DNA of 64,000 bases from Arthrobacter alkaliphilus (lineage in GTDB: Bacteria > Actinomycetota > Actinomycetes > Actinomycetales > Micrococcaceae). The position numbers and the translations under genes are program-made. This document shows, piece after piece, positions 18,637 through 28,278 of this stretch. Below the pieces are notes generated by a model. The model made no database searches. It was not told where the DNA came from and worked only from the letters and a program-made list of their open reading frames with translations. Positions within the stretch are counted from its first letter, which is position 1. Each line of letters starts with the position of its first letter. The stretch lies in NCBI RefSeq assembly GCF_021483235.1, contig NZ_JAKEEC010000003.1, forward strand, positions 63,326 to 127,325, given 5' to 3'.

Positions 18637-20319
18637 CTACTTTGCGGTGATGTTGTAGTAGAGCAGGACGCCGTTCCAGCCGGAGTCAACGTTCGTGACG
18701 TTCTGGCTCCATACAGCCTGGCGTGCCTGGTACCACAGGGGCAGGTTCGGGAGATCCTTGAACAGGATTTCCTGTGCCTGGGTGAACTTCTTGTTGGCAT
18801 CGCCGGTGGACTTGGAAGCAAGGCCTTCGGTGAGCAGCTTGTCGAATTCCGGGTTGCTGTAGCCCTCGTAGTTGGCGCTGGCGCCGGTCTTCAGAAGCGG
18901 GCCAAGGAAGTTGAACAGCGACGGGTAGTCTGCCTGCCAGCCTGCGCGGGTGAAGCCCGGAAGGGTCTTGGCCTTGCGGAGGTTCAGGATCTCGGCGAAC
19001 TTGGCGAACGGCTGGCCTTCGGCCTTGATGCCGAGGTTGTTCTTCAGGTTGTTGGCAACGGCGTCGATCCATTCCTTGTTGCCACCGTCGGTGTTGTATG
19101 CGAGCTGAAGGGTCTTGCCGGCCGGCCAGGGGCTGATGGCTTCTGCCTTGGCCCACAGGTCCTTCGCCTGCGCGGCGTCGAACTTCAGGACATCGGAGCC
19201 AGCCACGTTGGCGTTGTAGCCATCGATGGACGGAGACGTGAAGTCCTTCGCGGGGATACGCGTGCCGTTGAAGACGACCTTGGTGATTTCGTCGCGGTTG
19301 ATGGCCATGGAAATGGCCTGGCGGCGGAGCTTGCCGGCGTCTCCCTGGAACTCAGGCAGGTAGTTCGGGATGTTGAGCGTCGCGTTGCCTGCGTAAGCCT
19401 TGTTGAGGTTGTGGTCCGGGAAGTCCGCGGTATAGGTCTTCAGGGCGTTCGTCGGCAGGACATCGGTGACGTCAAGGTTGTTGGCCTGGATGTCCGTATA
19501 TGCCGGTGCCGGGTCGGTGTAGAACTTGAAGGTCACGCCGCCGTTCTTGGCCATGCGGGGACCTTGGTAGTCAGCATTCTTGACGAGGGCGATCTGGCTG
19601 TCGTGCTGCCAGGCGCCTTTGGCGGCCATCTTGTACGGGCCGTTGCCGATGGGGTTTTCGCCGAATGCCTTGGGGTCCTTGAGCGCGTCGGCCGGAAGCG
19701 GCATGAAGGCGGAGTAGCCGAGGCGCTGCGGCCAGTCGGCTTCCGGCTGTGCCAGCTTGACGCTGATGGTGGAATCGTCCTTCAGTACCAGGCCGGACAT
19801 CGTCTGGGCGGTGGGTGCAGGAGTCGTCGTTGACTTGCCGTCCGCCCCGGTTTCCTTCTTGGTAGCGCTGACTGCGTCGTAGCCTTCGATGGATTCAAAG
19901 AAGCTGCTGCTTGCCTGCGCGTTGGTGCTCAGCGCGGCGAAGTTCCAAGCATCAACGAAGCTCTTGGCGGTGACTGCCTCGCCGTTGGTGAACTTGGCGC
20001 CCTTCTTGACCTTGATGGTGTAGTTCTGGCCGTCGCTCGTGTCGATGGATTCCGCGAGTGCGTTCACGGACTTGCCATTGGCGTCGTAGCTGGTCAGGCC
20101 TTCGAACAGCAGGTCGACAACGCGGCCGCCGTACACCTCGTTGGTGTTGGAAGGGATAAGGGGGTGCTGGGGTTCGTTGCTGTATGCGGTGATGATTTTG
20201 TTCGGATCGCCGGCAGCCGTCGGTGCACTGTTTCCGGAGCTGGCGCTGCCGCATCCGGTGAGGGCAAGTGCGGCGACCGCCAACACGCCAAGAGCTTTGG
20301 AAGTGCGCGAAAAACGCAT
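18637..20319 (-). CDS. peptide ABC transporter substrate-binding lipoprotein (family 5)
   Basis: This 560-residue extracellular solute-binding protein has a lipoprotein signal peptide: RTSK, hydrophobic stretch, and the lipobox LTGC at residues 20-23. The SBP_bac_5 body includes YTIKVKKGAKFTNGEAVTAKSF, the usual motif near the N-terminus, and PLWYQARQAVWS near the end. It delivers peptides to the downstream permeases. Its signal peptide is very like that of the second cluster's lipoprotein at 26134-27909, pointing to duplication. Confidence 0.9.
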   Translation of the reverse strand: MRFSRTSKALGVLAVAALALTGCGSASSGNSAPTAAGDPNKIITAYSNEPQHPLIPSNTNEVYGGRVVDLLFEGLTSYDANGKSVNALAESIDTSDGQNYTIKVKKGAKFTNGEAVTAKSFVDAWNFAALSTNAQASSSFFESIEGYDAVSATKKETGADGKSTTTPAPTAQTMSGLVLKDDSTISVKLAQPEADWPQRLGYSAFMPLPADALKDPKAFGENPIGNGPYKMAAKGAWQHDSQIALVKNADYQGPRMAKNGGVTFKFYTDPAPAYTDIQANNLDVTDVLPTNALKTYTADFPDHNLNKAYAGNATLNIPNYLPEFQGDAGKLRRQAISMAINRDEITKVVFNGTRIPAKDFTSPSIDGYNANVAGSDVLKFDAAQAKDLWAKAEAISPWPAGKTLQLAYNTDGGNKEWIDAVANNLKNNLGIKAEGQPFAKFAEILNLRKAKTLPGFTRAGWQADYPSLFNFLGPLLKTGASANYEGYSNPEFDKLLTEGLASKSTGDANKKFTQAQEILFKDLPNLPLWYQARQAVWSQNVTNVDSGWNGVLLYYNITAK

Positions 20320-20658
20320 TCCGCCTCCTATGGATTCAGGGGGATGGGTCGGGGCAACTCATAGCTGTCCCCGGGGCCAGACACAGAATTATCCTGTGAC
20401 GCGGCCTACATGGATGTGTAATCCTAACCACACGATGTCCGAAATATGGAATCCCATTGGCATGAACATCGAAGTGTGCCCTTGACAGTTTTAGTAATGA
20501 AGCAGTCATTTCAAGTAAATGAAGCAGTCATTTCACGAAATGGTCGGCCCCTTGCTAGACTCCAAGCGGCTACCCCCGTAGTTTGCCCCGGAATGACGGG
20601 CTTTTTCCGGGCAGTCAGGGGCACGAAAAGACCCACCCGTCGCCTTGAACAAACACGA
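20320..20658. promoter_or_regulatory. lipoprotein gene leader with two tandem dyads
   Basis: This gene-free stretch lies upstream of the first peptide operon. Two identical dyads, AATGA-AGCAG-TCATT, occupy 20496-20510 and 20518-20532, 22 bp apart (two helical turns, same DNA face). A TTGACA lies at 20482-20487 on the plus strand. The surroundings are AT-rich compared with the genes. The dyads look like operators for a dimeric regulator; I could not place the promoter with confidence. Confidence 0.5.
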
Positions 20659-20697
20659 AAAAGAGCCCCCGCGGCCAGTGGCCACAGGGACTCTTTT
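20659..20697 (-). terminator. terminator of the second ABC ATP-binding gene
   Basis: Nineteen-base arms at 20659-20677 and 20679-20697 pair with three positions that can form G-U pairs in RNA, and are edged by A/T runs (CTCTTTT and AAAAAGAG), the form of an intrinsic terminator. It starts about 48 bp after the stop of the ATPase gene. Confidence 0.8.
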
Positions 20698-20744
20698 GCG
20701 GTTGCGGGAAGCAACTGCGTGCCGCCGCGAACGGCTCCGGGTTG

Positions 20745-22592
20745 CTACTCGATGCCGGCGGCGATGAGTTGGGCGCGCAGCTCCCGGCGCTCACGCTGCT
20801 TCTCGGGGTCTGGAAGCGGCACCGCCGCCAGCAGCCTCTGGGTGTAGGGCTCCTGCGGATTGCGAAGGATCTGCTCGCGGCTGCCTTGCTCCACGATCCG
20901 GCCCCGCTGCATCACGCAGATCCGGTCTGCGAGAACATCAACCACGGCAAGGTCGTGCGTGACGAACAGGCACGCGAATCCCAGCTCTTTCTGCAGGTTC
21001 TGGAACAGTTCCAGGACCTTTGCCTGCACCGAAACGTCCAGAGCCGACGTCGGCTCATCCGCAACCATCAGCTTGGGCTGCAGGGAGAGCGCCCGGGCGA
21101 TGCCGACGCGCTGCTTCTGGCCACCCGACAATTCATGTGGATACCGGTTGCGGTACCCGCGCGGCAGTTCCACCTGGTCCAAGAGGGTCTCGATCCGCTT
21201 CTGCAGATCGACCCCCTTCGCGACCCCGGCGAGGTACATCGGTTCGCCGATGCTCTCGCCGATGGGCAGCCGCGGGTTCAACGACGATGACGGGTCCTGG
21301 AACACCATGCCGATGTCGCGGCGCACTTGGTGCAGCTGTTTTCCGTTCCTCTTTGCGCCCGAGATGTCCTGCCCCACCACGCGCATGCTGCCCGCGGCTA
21401 CAGGCAAGAGGCCGACGGCGGCGCGTCCAATGGTCGTCTTGCCGGACCCGGACTCCCCCACCAGGCCGACCACTTGGCCGGGGTAGATCACGAGGTTGGC
21501 TCCCTCGACAGCGCGGAACGCGGGAACCCGGCCCTGCTTGGGGTACTCGATGGCAACGTCGACCAGCTCAAGCACAGGCTCGCCCTTGGGCTTGGCTGCT
21601 TCTTCGGCTGCCAGCTGCAAAGCGGCCTGGTTCTCGACTTCCCGGCGGACCAGCTCATCGTGGTCGACCGATTCCAGTTCGGAATGGGTCGCGGCGGCAA
21701 GTGCCGCGGTGACGTCGACGTCGGCGCTGTCCGCACCCTGCCCAAGGTGGGGAACAGCGGCCAGCAGCGCCTGCGTGTATTCGTGCCGCGGGTTGTTGAA
21801 AATCTGCTGCGCAGTGCCGCTTTCCACGATGACGCCGTGGCGCATAACGGCAATTCGATCGGCGAGGTCGGCCACGACGCCCATGTCGTGCGTGATAAGG
21901 ATGATCGCGCTGTCCAGTTTGTTGCGGAGGTTGCGCATCAGGTCCAGGATTTCGGCCTGTACCGTCACGTCCAAGGCGGTCGTGGGTTCGTCCGCGATCA
22001 GGAGTTTGGGATCGCAGGACAAGGACTGCGCAATCATGGCGCGCTGCCGCTGGCCGCCGGAAAGCTGGTGCGGATAGGACTTGAACGCCTTCTCCGGGTC
22101 CGGCAGTTCCACCAGCTCCAGCATGCGCACGGCCCGCTGTTTGGCTTCATCCGGGGAGATCGCGTTGTGCAGCCGGAGCGTCTCCACTATCTGCGCACCC
22201 ACTGTGTAAACAGGGTTGAGCGCGGTCATGGGCTCTTGGAAGATCACCGCGACCTCTTTGCCTCGGACGTCCCGGATGTTGCCCGACTTCTCACCGAGCA
22301 GTTCCTTGCCCGAGAGCTTGACGCTCCCCCGGACGCGGCTGTTGCTGGGGAGCAAGCCGAGCAGGGCCATGGAACTGGCGCTCTTGCCGGAGCCGGACTC
22401 ACCGACGATCGCGAGGACCTCGCCGGCCCTGACCTCGTAGTTCAGTCCAATGGCGGCCGGGACCCACTTCTTGTCCACACCGAAGTCAACGCTGAGATCG
22501 CGAACCTCCAGGACCGGGGCCCCCTGGGCGCGCTTATCCGACTCGGTCTCAAGCTGAGTAGCCTCCGGTTCTGGGGTGGCATTGTCAGTCAT
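20745..22592 (-). CDS. peptide ABC transporter ATP-binding protein (two fused ATPase domains)
   Basis: This 615-residue protein has two complete ATPase domains, each with GESGSGK, LSGGQ (LSGGQRQRAMIAQS; LSGGQKQRVGIARA) and LLIADEPTTALD or LMVADEPTSALD. A linker of about 60 residues rich in Ala and Glu joins the halves. The ATG at 22592 has GGAAGGGAAG upstream. It serves the permeases at 23323-25952, but an oppositely oriented gene at 22672-23298 separates it from them, so it needs its own promoter or read-through across that gene. Confidence 0.88.
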   Translation of the reverse strand: MTDNATPEPEATQLETESDKRAQGAPVLEVRDLSVDFGVDKKWVPAAIGLNYEVRAGEVLAIVGESGSGKSASSMALLGLLPSNSRVRGSVKLSGKELLGEKSGNIRDVRGKEVAVIFQEPMTALNPVYTVGAQIVETLRLHNAISPDEAKQRAVRMLELVELPDPEKAFKSYPHQLSGGQRQRAMIAQSLSCDPKLLIADEPTTALDVTVQAEILDLMRNLRNKLDSAIILITHDMGVVADLADRIAVMRHGVIVESGTAQQIFNNPRHEYTQALLAAVPHLGQGADSADVDVTAALAAATHSELESVDHDELVRREVENQAALQLAAEEAAKPKGEPVLELVDVAIEYPKQGRVPAFRAVEGANLVIYPGQVVGLVGESGSGKTTIGRAAVGLLPVAAGSMRVVGQDISGAKRNGKQLHQVRRDIGMVFQDPSSSLNPRLPIGESIGEPMYLAGVAKGVDLQKRIETLLDQVELPRGYRNRYPHELSGGQKQRVGIARALSLQPKLMVADEPTSALDVSVQAKVLELFQNLQKELGFACLFVTHDLAVVDVLADRICVMQRGRIVEQGSREQILRNPQEPYTQRLLAAVPLPDPEKQRERRELRAQLIAAGIE

Positions 22593-22671
22593 GTTGTGTC
22601 TTCCCTTCCGCCCGGGCACCCCTCCAAGGGGTGATTAGTGAAGTAGCCCGGAATCCTGAATTATTAGGGGC

Positions 22672-23298
22672 ATGAGCAGAGCGCCGTATGCCGGAAATGT
22701 CGAAATATTCAAGGCCCGCACCAGCACGGCGTTTGCCTGGATTTGCTGGGCCGTTGCCGGTTTCGGAGTGGTCATCACGCTTGTGGTGGCGGGACCGCAA
22801 GCCCTTCCCGGAGCCACTCCCCTGCTTTTCATAGCGTTCCTTGGCTGGCTGCTTTTCTGGCGGCCGGTCGTGGTGGTCCGGGATTCCGGCGTCGCACTGG
22901 AAAATCCCTACCGCACCATCGATGTTCCCTGGGACGCGCTGGTGCAGGTTGATACCCGCTACGCCCTCACCCTGGTGACACCCCGCAAGAAATATCCGGC
23001 GTGGGCTGCTCCCGCACCGGGAATCTGGGGCGGGCGCAATGCCCGCCCCGAGCACCTCAAGGGACTCCCCGGCACCTCGTACGGCCCCGGCAGCTCGGTT
23101 CGCCCGGGAGACCTCAGGAACACCGATTCCGGTGCCGCCGCGGTACTCGTCCGCACCCGCTGGCAGGACCTCGTGGAGGCCGGGCGCGTGGAACCTGGCC
23201 GGGCCGAGGAAGCCGTGGTGACGGTCGCCGTCGGATGGTTCCGCATAGCGGCCACGGTAGTCCTGGCCGCGGCCAGCTACTGGGCGATCTTCCTTTAG
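22672..23298 (+). CDS. PH-domain membrane protein, 208 aa
   Basis: Two membrane helices at residues 20-40 and 46-65 are followed by a bacterial PH-like domain (about 66-110: VVVVRDSGVALENPYRTIDVPWDALVQVDTRYAL pattern, given here in part) and a proline/glycine-rich linker; a third hydrophobic segment closes the protein. The function of this actinobacterial family is unknown. It is the only plus-strand gene within the peptide transporter block and its 3' end is 24 bp from the convergent permease stop. Confidence 0.65.
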   Translation: MSRAPYAGNVEIFKARTSTAFAWICWAVAGFGVVITLVVAGPQALPGATPLLFIAFLGWLLFWRPVVVVRDSGVALENPYRTIDVPWDALVQVDTRYALTLVTPRKKYPAWAAPAPGIWGGRNARPEHLKGLPGTSYGPGSSVRPGDLRNTDSGAAAVLVRTRWQDLVEAGRVEPGRAEEAVVTVAVGWFRIAATVVLAAASYWAIFL

Positions 23299-23322
23299 GA
23301 GGTTTCGCCCGACGGGTAGCAC

Positions 23323-24414
23323 TCAGCTGCCTTTCGAAGCTTCGGCAACCGGCGCGGTCGCGCTGGAGTGGCGCGTGGTTTCGACGGCGGTCTTGGCCTT
23401 GAACTTCTTCTGCCGCGGATCGAAAGCGTCCCGCAGGCCGTCTCCGATGAAGTTGATGCTCAAGCAGATGAGGATGATGAACAAACCGGGGAACCAGAAC
23501 AGCCAGGGCCTTGTGGCGAAAGCCTCCTGGTTCTGTGCAACCAGCAGTCCGAGCGACGTGTCAGGAGCCTTCACTCCGAGGCCGAGGTAGCTGAGGGCGG
23601 TCTCCAGCAGAATCGCGGCGGACATCGTCAGCGTCACGTTGACGATCAGCACGCCCACGGCGTTGGGGAGGATGTGCTTGAAGATGATCCTGGCGTTGGA
23701 GGCTCCGGAGATCCTGGCCGCGTCGACGAACTCGCGTTCACGGAGGGTCAGGAACTCGCCGCGGACCAGGCGGGCGAGGCCCACCCAGCTCACAAAGCCA
23801 AGGAAGACGCCAAGGATGACGACGCCGTTGTTGGCGGCGAATCCGGTCAGCCAGCTTCCCTGGTCCCTACGGTTGGCGATTTGGCCGACCACGGCCGCGA
23901 GGAGCAGCAACGGAATGATGATGATGACGTCGGTCAGGCGCATGAGGATCGCTTCGACCCAGCCACGGAAATAACCGGCGAGTCCGCCGACGATTGCGCC
24001 GACCGCGCCGGCGATGGCGCCGATCAGGACCATGACCGTGATGGACTGTTGGGCGCCGCGCATGGTCATGGCAAAGAGATCGCGCCCAATCCGGTCCTGG
24101 CCGAACGGGTGCTCACCCCAAGCCAAGGGCCAGAACGACGACGTCGGTACGCCGTCATTGACGAGGGGCGAAACGTCCACATGGTTGTACTTCCACCAAC
24201 CGGGAATCCCGAATGCGCCCACCGAGGTGAAGGCGAGCAGGAAAATCAGTGCAAAAACCGCGAGCCCGATCAGGGCTCCGGTGTGGCCGAAAAACCTCTT
24301 GCGGACAATCTGGCCTTGGCTCAGACCGCTGATAATTTCGCTGCTTTCGGTGACTGCAGCTTCGGCAAGTGCCTGTTGCGCGAGGAGTTCTTCCTCTTGG
24401 GTTGGCTGGGTCAT
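23323..24414 (-). CDS. peptide ABC transporter permease, DppC type
   Basis: This 363-residue permease has a long cytoplasmic N-terminus (about 45 residues, rich in Gln and Glu), about six helices, the EAA-loop segment AARISGASNARIIFKHILPNAVGV and a basic tail after DPRQKKFK. The start at 24414 overlaps the upstream DppB-type stop as ATGA and has AAGGATC upstream. It pairs with the unusually large DppB-type protein next to it. Confidence 0.87.
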   Translation of the reverse strand: MTQPTQEEELLAQQALAEAAVTESSEIISGLSQGQIVRKRFFGHTGALIGLAVFALIFLLAFTSVGAFGIPGWWKYNHVDVSPLVNDGVPTSSFWPLAWGEHPFGQDRIGRDLFAMTMRGAQQSITVMVLIGAIAGAVGAIVGGLAGYFRGWVEAILMRLTDVIIIIPLLLLAAVVGQIANRRDQGSWLTGFAANNGVVILGVFLGFVSWVGLARLVRGEFLTLREREFVDAARISGASNARIIFKHILPNAVGVLIVNVTLTMSAAILLETALSYLGLGVKAPDTSLGLLVAQNQEAFATRPWLFWFPGLFIILICLSINFIGDGLRDAFDPRQKKFKAKTAVETTRHSSATAPVAEASKGS

Positions 24415-25952
24415 GCTTTGATCCTTACGCGTGGGTCGAGCGCGGAGTACGCGAGGTCCGCTATCAGGTTGAAGACCATGGCGGTGATTGCGACACAAAG
24501 GAACACGCCCATCACCGGGTTCGGGTCCGTGTGCAGCAGTCCGTCGATGAACAGGAAGCCCATACCCCGGACGGAGAACACCGTTTCGGTGATGACGGCG
24601 CCACCGATCAACGCACCGATGTCGAAAGCGACGATCGTAGCAATCGGGATCAGGGCGTTCCGGAAGGCGTGGCCCATGATGACGGAACGTTCGCTCAGGC
24701 CCTTTGCCCGCGCGGTCCGGATGTAGTCCATGTTCATGATTTCGAGCATCGACGAGCGGGTGAACCGGGTGTAGCTGGCCAACGACACAAGGATGAGGGC
24801 AATCGTCGGCAAGATGAGGTGGGTCAAGGTGTCTGTCGACATGATCCAGAAATCACCCTGGATATTCGGTGTTCCCGCCCCGATCGTGGCGATGGGCCGC
24901 CCGCGCACCCGGCTGTTGTTGAAATAGGACGGCCAGGCCTGCATGAAGCGGTCAACGATGATGAGGCCCCCCACCAGGAATGCGGTGATTCCTGCAGCGC
25001 GCATGGACTGTCCGCGGTCGTAGCCGCCCATGAAATAGCCCACTGCGACGCCAACAAGGACAGCGGCGATGGCGAGCAGGAAGATCATGAGGCCGGTCGC
25101 GTCATTGAGGAGCGGCTGCACAGCGAAGTAGGCGATTACGCCAATGCCGGCAACGATCAGGCTCGATTGCAGGGCCTTGCGGTTCTTGAGTCCGGAGACC
25201 AATATGGTGATTCCGAAGGCGATTCCGGTGCCCATGATGGCAATGATGACCGGCCCGAGGCCCGGGTTGCGGAACCACTGGGTCAGCGAGAAGTAGAAGA
25301 GAATGAGCGAAACGGCTGCGAAGACCGAACCTCCGACAATCAGTCGACGCTTCACCGCACCACCGACGACGACTGCCGCGATGATGCCCAGGACGGCCCC
25401 GATTCCAAGAGCCACAGCCGGCGGTATTTCCGGATTTCGGAGGAAGTCATTAAAGCCGATGGCGCCGAATTCCTTGAGGAGAACGGCTACCCAGAAGATC
25501 GGCAGGGAGAAGAACAGGAAGGCCATGAAGGTTACGCCGTAGTCCAACGCGCTGTACTGGCGCAGCGCCGTGACGATGCCGAGAGAGATGCCGATCAGGA
25601 TCGCGAGAATCGTCGCACCGGTGACGAGCGTCAGGGTTTGGACCAGCGCGAAGCCGAGTGCCTCCGTGATTGGCTGCCCGGAGATGTTCTTGCCGAGATT
25701 ACAGGCGTTCCCGAAGGGAACCAGGCACTGGGCGGCGCCTCCCAACCACTTGAAATAGCGCAGCGGCGCCGGGGTGTCGAGATCGAGCAGGTTGATTCGC
25801 GCATCCATCAACGCCTGGCGGTTCGGCGCGCTGCTCGTGCGGAGTTCTTCCAAGGGGTCTCCGGACAACGCCGTCAGGAGATACACCAGGAAGGATGCTC
25901 CAAGGAGGATGAATGCGGCGGTTACCAGCCGCCGGACTATATAGGTCACCAT
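24411..25952 (-). CDS. peptide ABC transporter permease, DppB type with large internal membrane insert
   Basis: This 513-residue protein starts MVTYIVRRLVTAAFILLGAS and ends with a normal DppB C-terminal part (MDYIRTARAKGLSERSVIMGHAFRNALIP). Between about residues 150 and 355 there is extra sequence with five or six further hydrophobic stretches not present in the 309-residue paralogue at 17570-18499. Such long forms occur in some actinobacteria as I recall, but the role of the insert is unknown. It overlaps the next gene by 4 bp. Confidence 0.83.
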   Translation of the reverse strand: MVTYIVRRLVTAAFILLGASFLVYLLTALSGDPLEELRTSSAPNRQALMDARINLLDLDTPAPLRYFKWLGGAAQCLVPFGNACNLGKNISGQPITEALGFALVQTLTLVTGATILAILIGISLGIVTALRQYSALDYGVTFMAFLFFSLPIFWVAVLLKEFGAIGFNDFLRNPEIPPAVALGIGAVLGIIAAVVVGGAVKRRLIVGGSVFAAVSLILFYFSLTQWFRNPGLGPVIIAIMGTGIAFGITILVSGLKNRKALQSSLIVAGIGVIAYFAVQPLLNDATGLMIFLLAIAAVLVGVAVGYFMGGYDRGQSMRAAGITAFLVGGLIIVDRFMQAWPSYFNNSRVRGRPIATIGAGTPNIQGDFWIMSTDTLTHLILPTIALILVSLASYTRFTRSSMLEIMNMDYIRTARAKGLSERSVIMGHAFRNALIPIATIVAFDIGALIGGAVITETVFSVRGMGFLFIDGLLHTDPNPVMGVFLCVAITAMVFNLIADLAYSALDPRVRIKA

Positions 25953-26066
25953 GGTGAAGAACCTCGAAATCCAGGCCCGGGGTCGCCGGTGCCTATCGCA
26001 GAATCGTGCCCCTTCCCTGCTTAAGGTCGTTGGGGAAGCAGACAGTGTGCCGGTTCACCAACCCGA

Positions 26067-26102
26067 AGGCGCCGGGACCATAATACGTCGGTCCCGGCGC
26101 CT
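26067..26102 (-). terminator. hairpin after the second substrate-binding lipoprotein gene
   Basis: Perfect 13-bp arms at 26067-26079 and 26090-26102, with outer bases extending the stem, lie 32 bp beyond the lipoprotein stop and before the permease genes, as in the first cluster. Confidence 0.7.
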
Positions 26103-26133
26103 CGGTTGGCGATATTGTGCGCGGAGCTAGGCC

Positions 26134-27909
26134 TTACTTCTGAGCCCACTCCCAGAAGTTCCACCAAACGCCAGTCTGGTTCGGCATGAGCTTCACACCG
26201 GTGATGCGGTCGCTGTAAGCGTCAACATTCACGGACTGGAAGAGCGGCACACCGTATGAGGAGTCCCAGATCTTCTTGTCGATCTGCTTCTGGAGATCGT
26301 CCTGCTTGCTGCGGTCCGTGGTGACCACGAGCTGTTCCATCAACTTGTCAGCGTCAGGGTTGCTGAACTGGTTGAAGTTGTTGCCGCCTCCGGTCTTGAA
26401 GATCTGCGGAACACCGGAGACACCGACGCCCGGGTTGATCCAACCGAAGATGGTGGCGTCGTAGCCGCCCTTGCCCAGGGCCTTGCCCCAGTCAGACTTG
26501 CCCAGCCCGCCGTCGACGATCTTGAAGCCCGCCTTGGTGGCGGATTCGCGGATCAGCGAGAAAGCGTCAACACGGTTGGGGTTGTCCTTGTTGTACATGA
26601 TGCGGATTTCCGGAGTAGCGCCGTTCAGGAGCTTCTTGGCACCATCGATGTCCACGTCCTGGTACGCCGAAGAGCCGTTGTTCTTGGCGGACTCAGCGTA
26701 GGCGGCCTGCTGGGGAACGAAGATCTGCGAGTCCAGCGGCTTCGCGTTCGGGTCAAGCTTGCCGATGATCTTGCTGACGATGTCCTTGCGCGGCACAGTC
26801 TTCATGAAGGCGGTGCGCACATTCTGGTCGGCCAGCGGACCCGAGAAGTTGAGGTCCAAGTGGTCGAATGCCAACTGGTTGCCCTGGTCGACCGTGACGC
26901 CCTGGCTGGAGAGCGCCTTCAACTGGTCGAGGGTGTCCGCGGAAGCCTGCGGGGCGATGATGTCCGCCTCACCGTTCTTAAGGGCCTGGACCTGGGCCGG
27001 TGCCGAACCGATGTACCGGACGGTGATTTCGTCAAGGTTCGGTGTCGGTCCCCAGTTGTAGTCCTTGTTGCGGACCATCGTGAGGGACTGGTCCTGGTTC
27101 ATGCTCTTGACGATGTAAGGACCGTTGGAGAGGAACAGGGTGGGGTCCGCGGGAAGCGTCTTCGTGTCGAAGCCCGTGTTCCACATGTCCGACATTGCCT
27201 TCAGCTTCGGGTCCGCGGGCTGCGGTGCCTTCGAATCTCCGCGCGGCTTGCTCTTGAAGAAGTCAATCAGGGCCTGGGTGTCCTTCAGGCCCGCCTTCTG
27301 GGCAAGGACGTGCGCCGGAACGTCAATGCCGGGTCCACCAAGCACGATCTCCCAGTCAGCGAACGGCTTGGAGTACTTGAGCGTGAGGGTCTTGTTGTTG
27401 TTGCTGATCTCCGGGAAGTCCGTCAGGCCCAAGCCGGTGTTGTCACCGGCGTAAGAGAAGTAGGACGTACCCGTCTTGGCCTTGGGGTCGGCGTCGTCGT
27501 AGTAACCGGAGAAGGCGGCCCACTGCAGGAGGAGGTCAGCCGCGGAGACCGGGGTTCCGTCAGACCACTTCACGCCATCGTTGATGGTGTACTTGACGGT
27601 CAGCGGGTTGTCCGAGACTTTCTCCATCTTGCCGAACTTGTCGTTGTGAACGACGTTCAGTTTGTTGTCGATGTAGTAAAAGCCCGAGTGCGTCGCGTAG
27701 CTGACCTTTGAGTTGATGTCAGTGTTGCCATCGGCTGTGTTGGGGTTGAACGTGTTTAATGCGTTGACCTCGACCACAGTGGCCGTGCCACCCGTCTTGG
27801 CTGCTCCAGTGGAAGGGGTATTGCCACCGGAATTGCCGGCACAGGCGCTCAGTGCGATCGCGGCGATTGCCGCAATACCCACTGCTTTGGAAGTACGTCC
27901 GAAACGCAT
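26134..27909 (-). CDS. peptide ABC transporter substrate-binding lipoprotein (family 5)
   Basis: This 591-residue SBP_bac_5 protein has a lipoprotein signal peptide with lipobox LSAC near residue 20, then a Gly/Asn/Ser linker. TINDGVKWSDGTPVSAADLL is the usual N-terminal motif region, and GWINPGVGVSG and GVPLFQSV are typical of the C-terminal lobe. The ATG at 27909 is preceded by AAGGAGGCGG. It resembles the first cluster's lipoprotein most in the signal peptide, and their bodies differ, so substrate range probably differs. Confidence 0.9.
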   Translation of the reverse strand: MRFGRTSKAVGIAAIAAIALSACAGNSGGNTPSTGAAKTGGTATVVEVNALNTFNPNTADGNTDINSKVSYATHSGFYYIDNKLNVVHNDKFGKMEKVSDNPLTVKYTINDGVKWSDGTPVSAADLLLQWAAFSGYYDDADPKAKTGTSYFSYAGDNTGLGLTDFPEISNNNKTLTLKYSKPFADWEIVLGGPGIDVPAHVLAQKAGLKDTQALIDFFKSKPRGDSKAPQPADPKLKAMSDMWNTGFDTKTLPADPTLFLSNGPYIVKSMNQDQSLTMVRNKDYNWGPTPNLDEITVRYIGSAPAQVQALKNGEADIIAPQASADTLDQLKALSSQGVTVDQGNQLAFDHLDLNFSGPLADQNVRTAFMKTVPRKDIVSKIIGKLDPNAKPLDSQIFVPQQAAYAESAKNNGSSAYQDVDIDGAKKLLNGATPEIRIMYNKDNPNRVDAFSLIRESATKAGFKIVDGGLGKSDWGKALGKGGYDATIFGWINPGVGVSGVPQIFKTGGGNNFNQFSNPDADKLMEQLVVTTDRSKQDDLQKQIDKKIWDSSYGVPLFQSVNVDAYSDRITGVKLMPNQTGVWWNFWEWAQK

Positions 27910-28278
27910 TCCGCCTCCTTTTTTTGAGTGGAAAAAGCCGGCGCTGTTGACTCCGGCAGACTGCCACAACCCCCTCAGCAGGCTTGTGGTTCGTCTCACA
28001 TGAGCAGTAGCCTAGCGCCCGGAACGGATCTTTGGGCCTAAAGTTTCCCGCCGGTAACGTTTGTTATCGAGATGCAATCATTAAAGGACGTCCAAGGGGT
28101 TCCCTGATTCGCGGCAACATGGCATAAGCCGCGATTTCACGGCGAACCAAGGGGTTAACTGAGTTAATTCCCCATCACTGAACCCTCCAAGCGGCGAGCG
28201 CACGGAACGGCCCCGCCTGAGCCGCCGGCAGTCCGCAGGGGTATCCAGACCTTTGTCCCGGGGTTTACGTTGGGATGC
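27910..28278. other. intergenic region between lipoprotein gene and small ORF
   Basis: This 369-bp stretch holds the promoter region of the second peptide cluster, including the leader with its strong ribosome binding site. It is AT-richer at 28040-28090. I see no gene, RNA or clear hairpin terminator in it. Confidence 0.5.
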
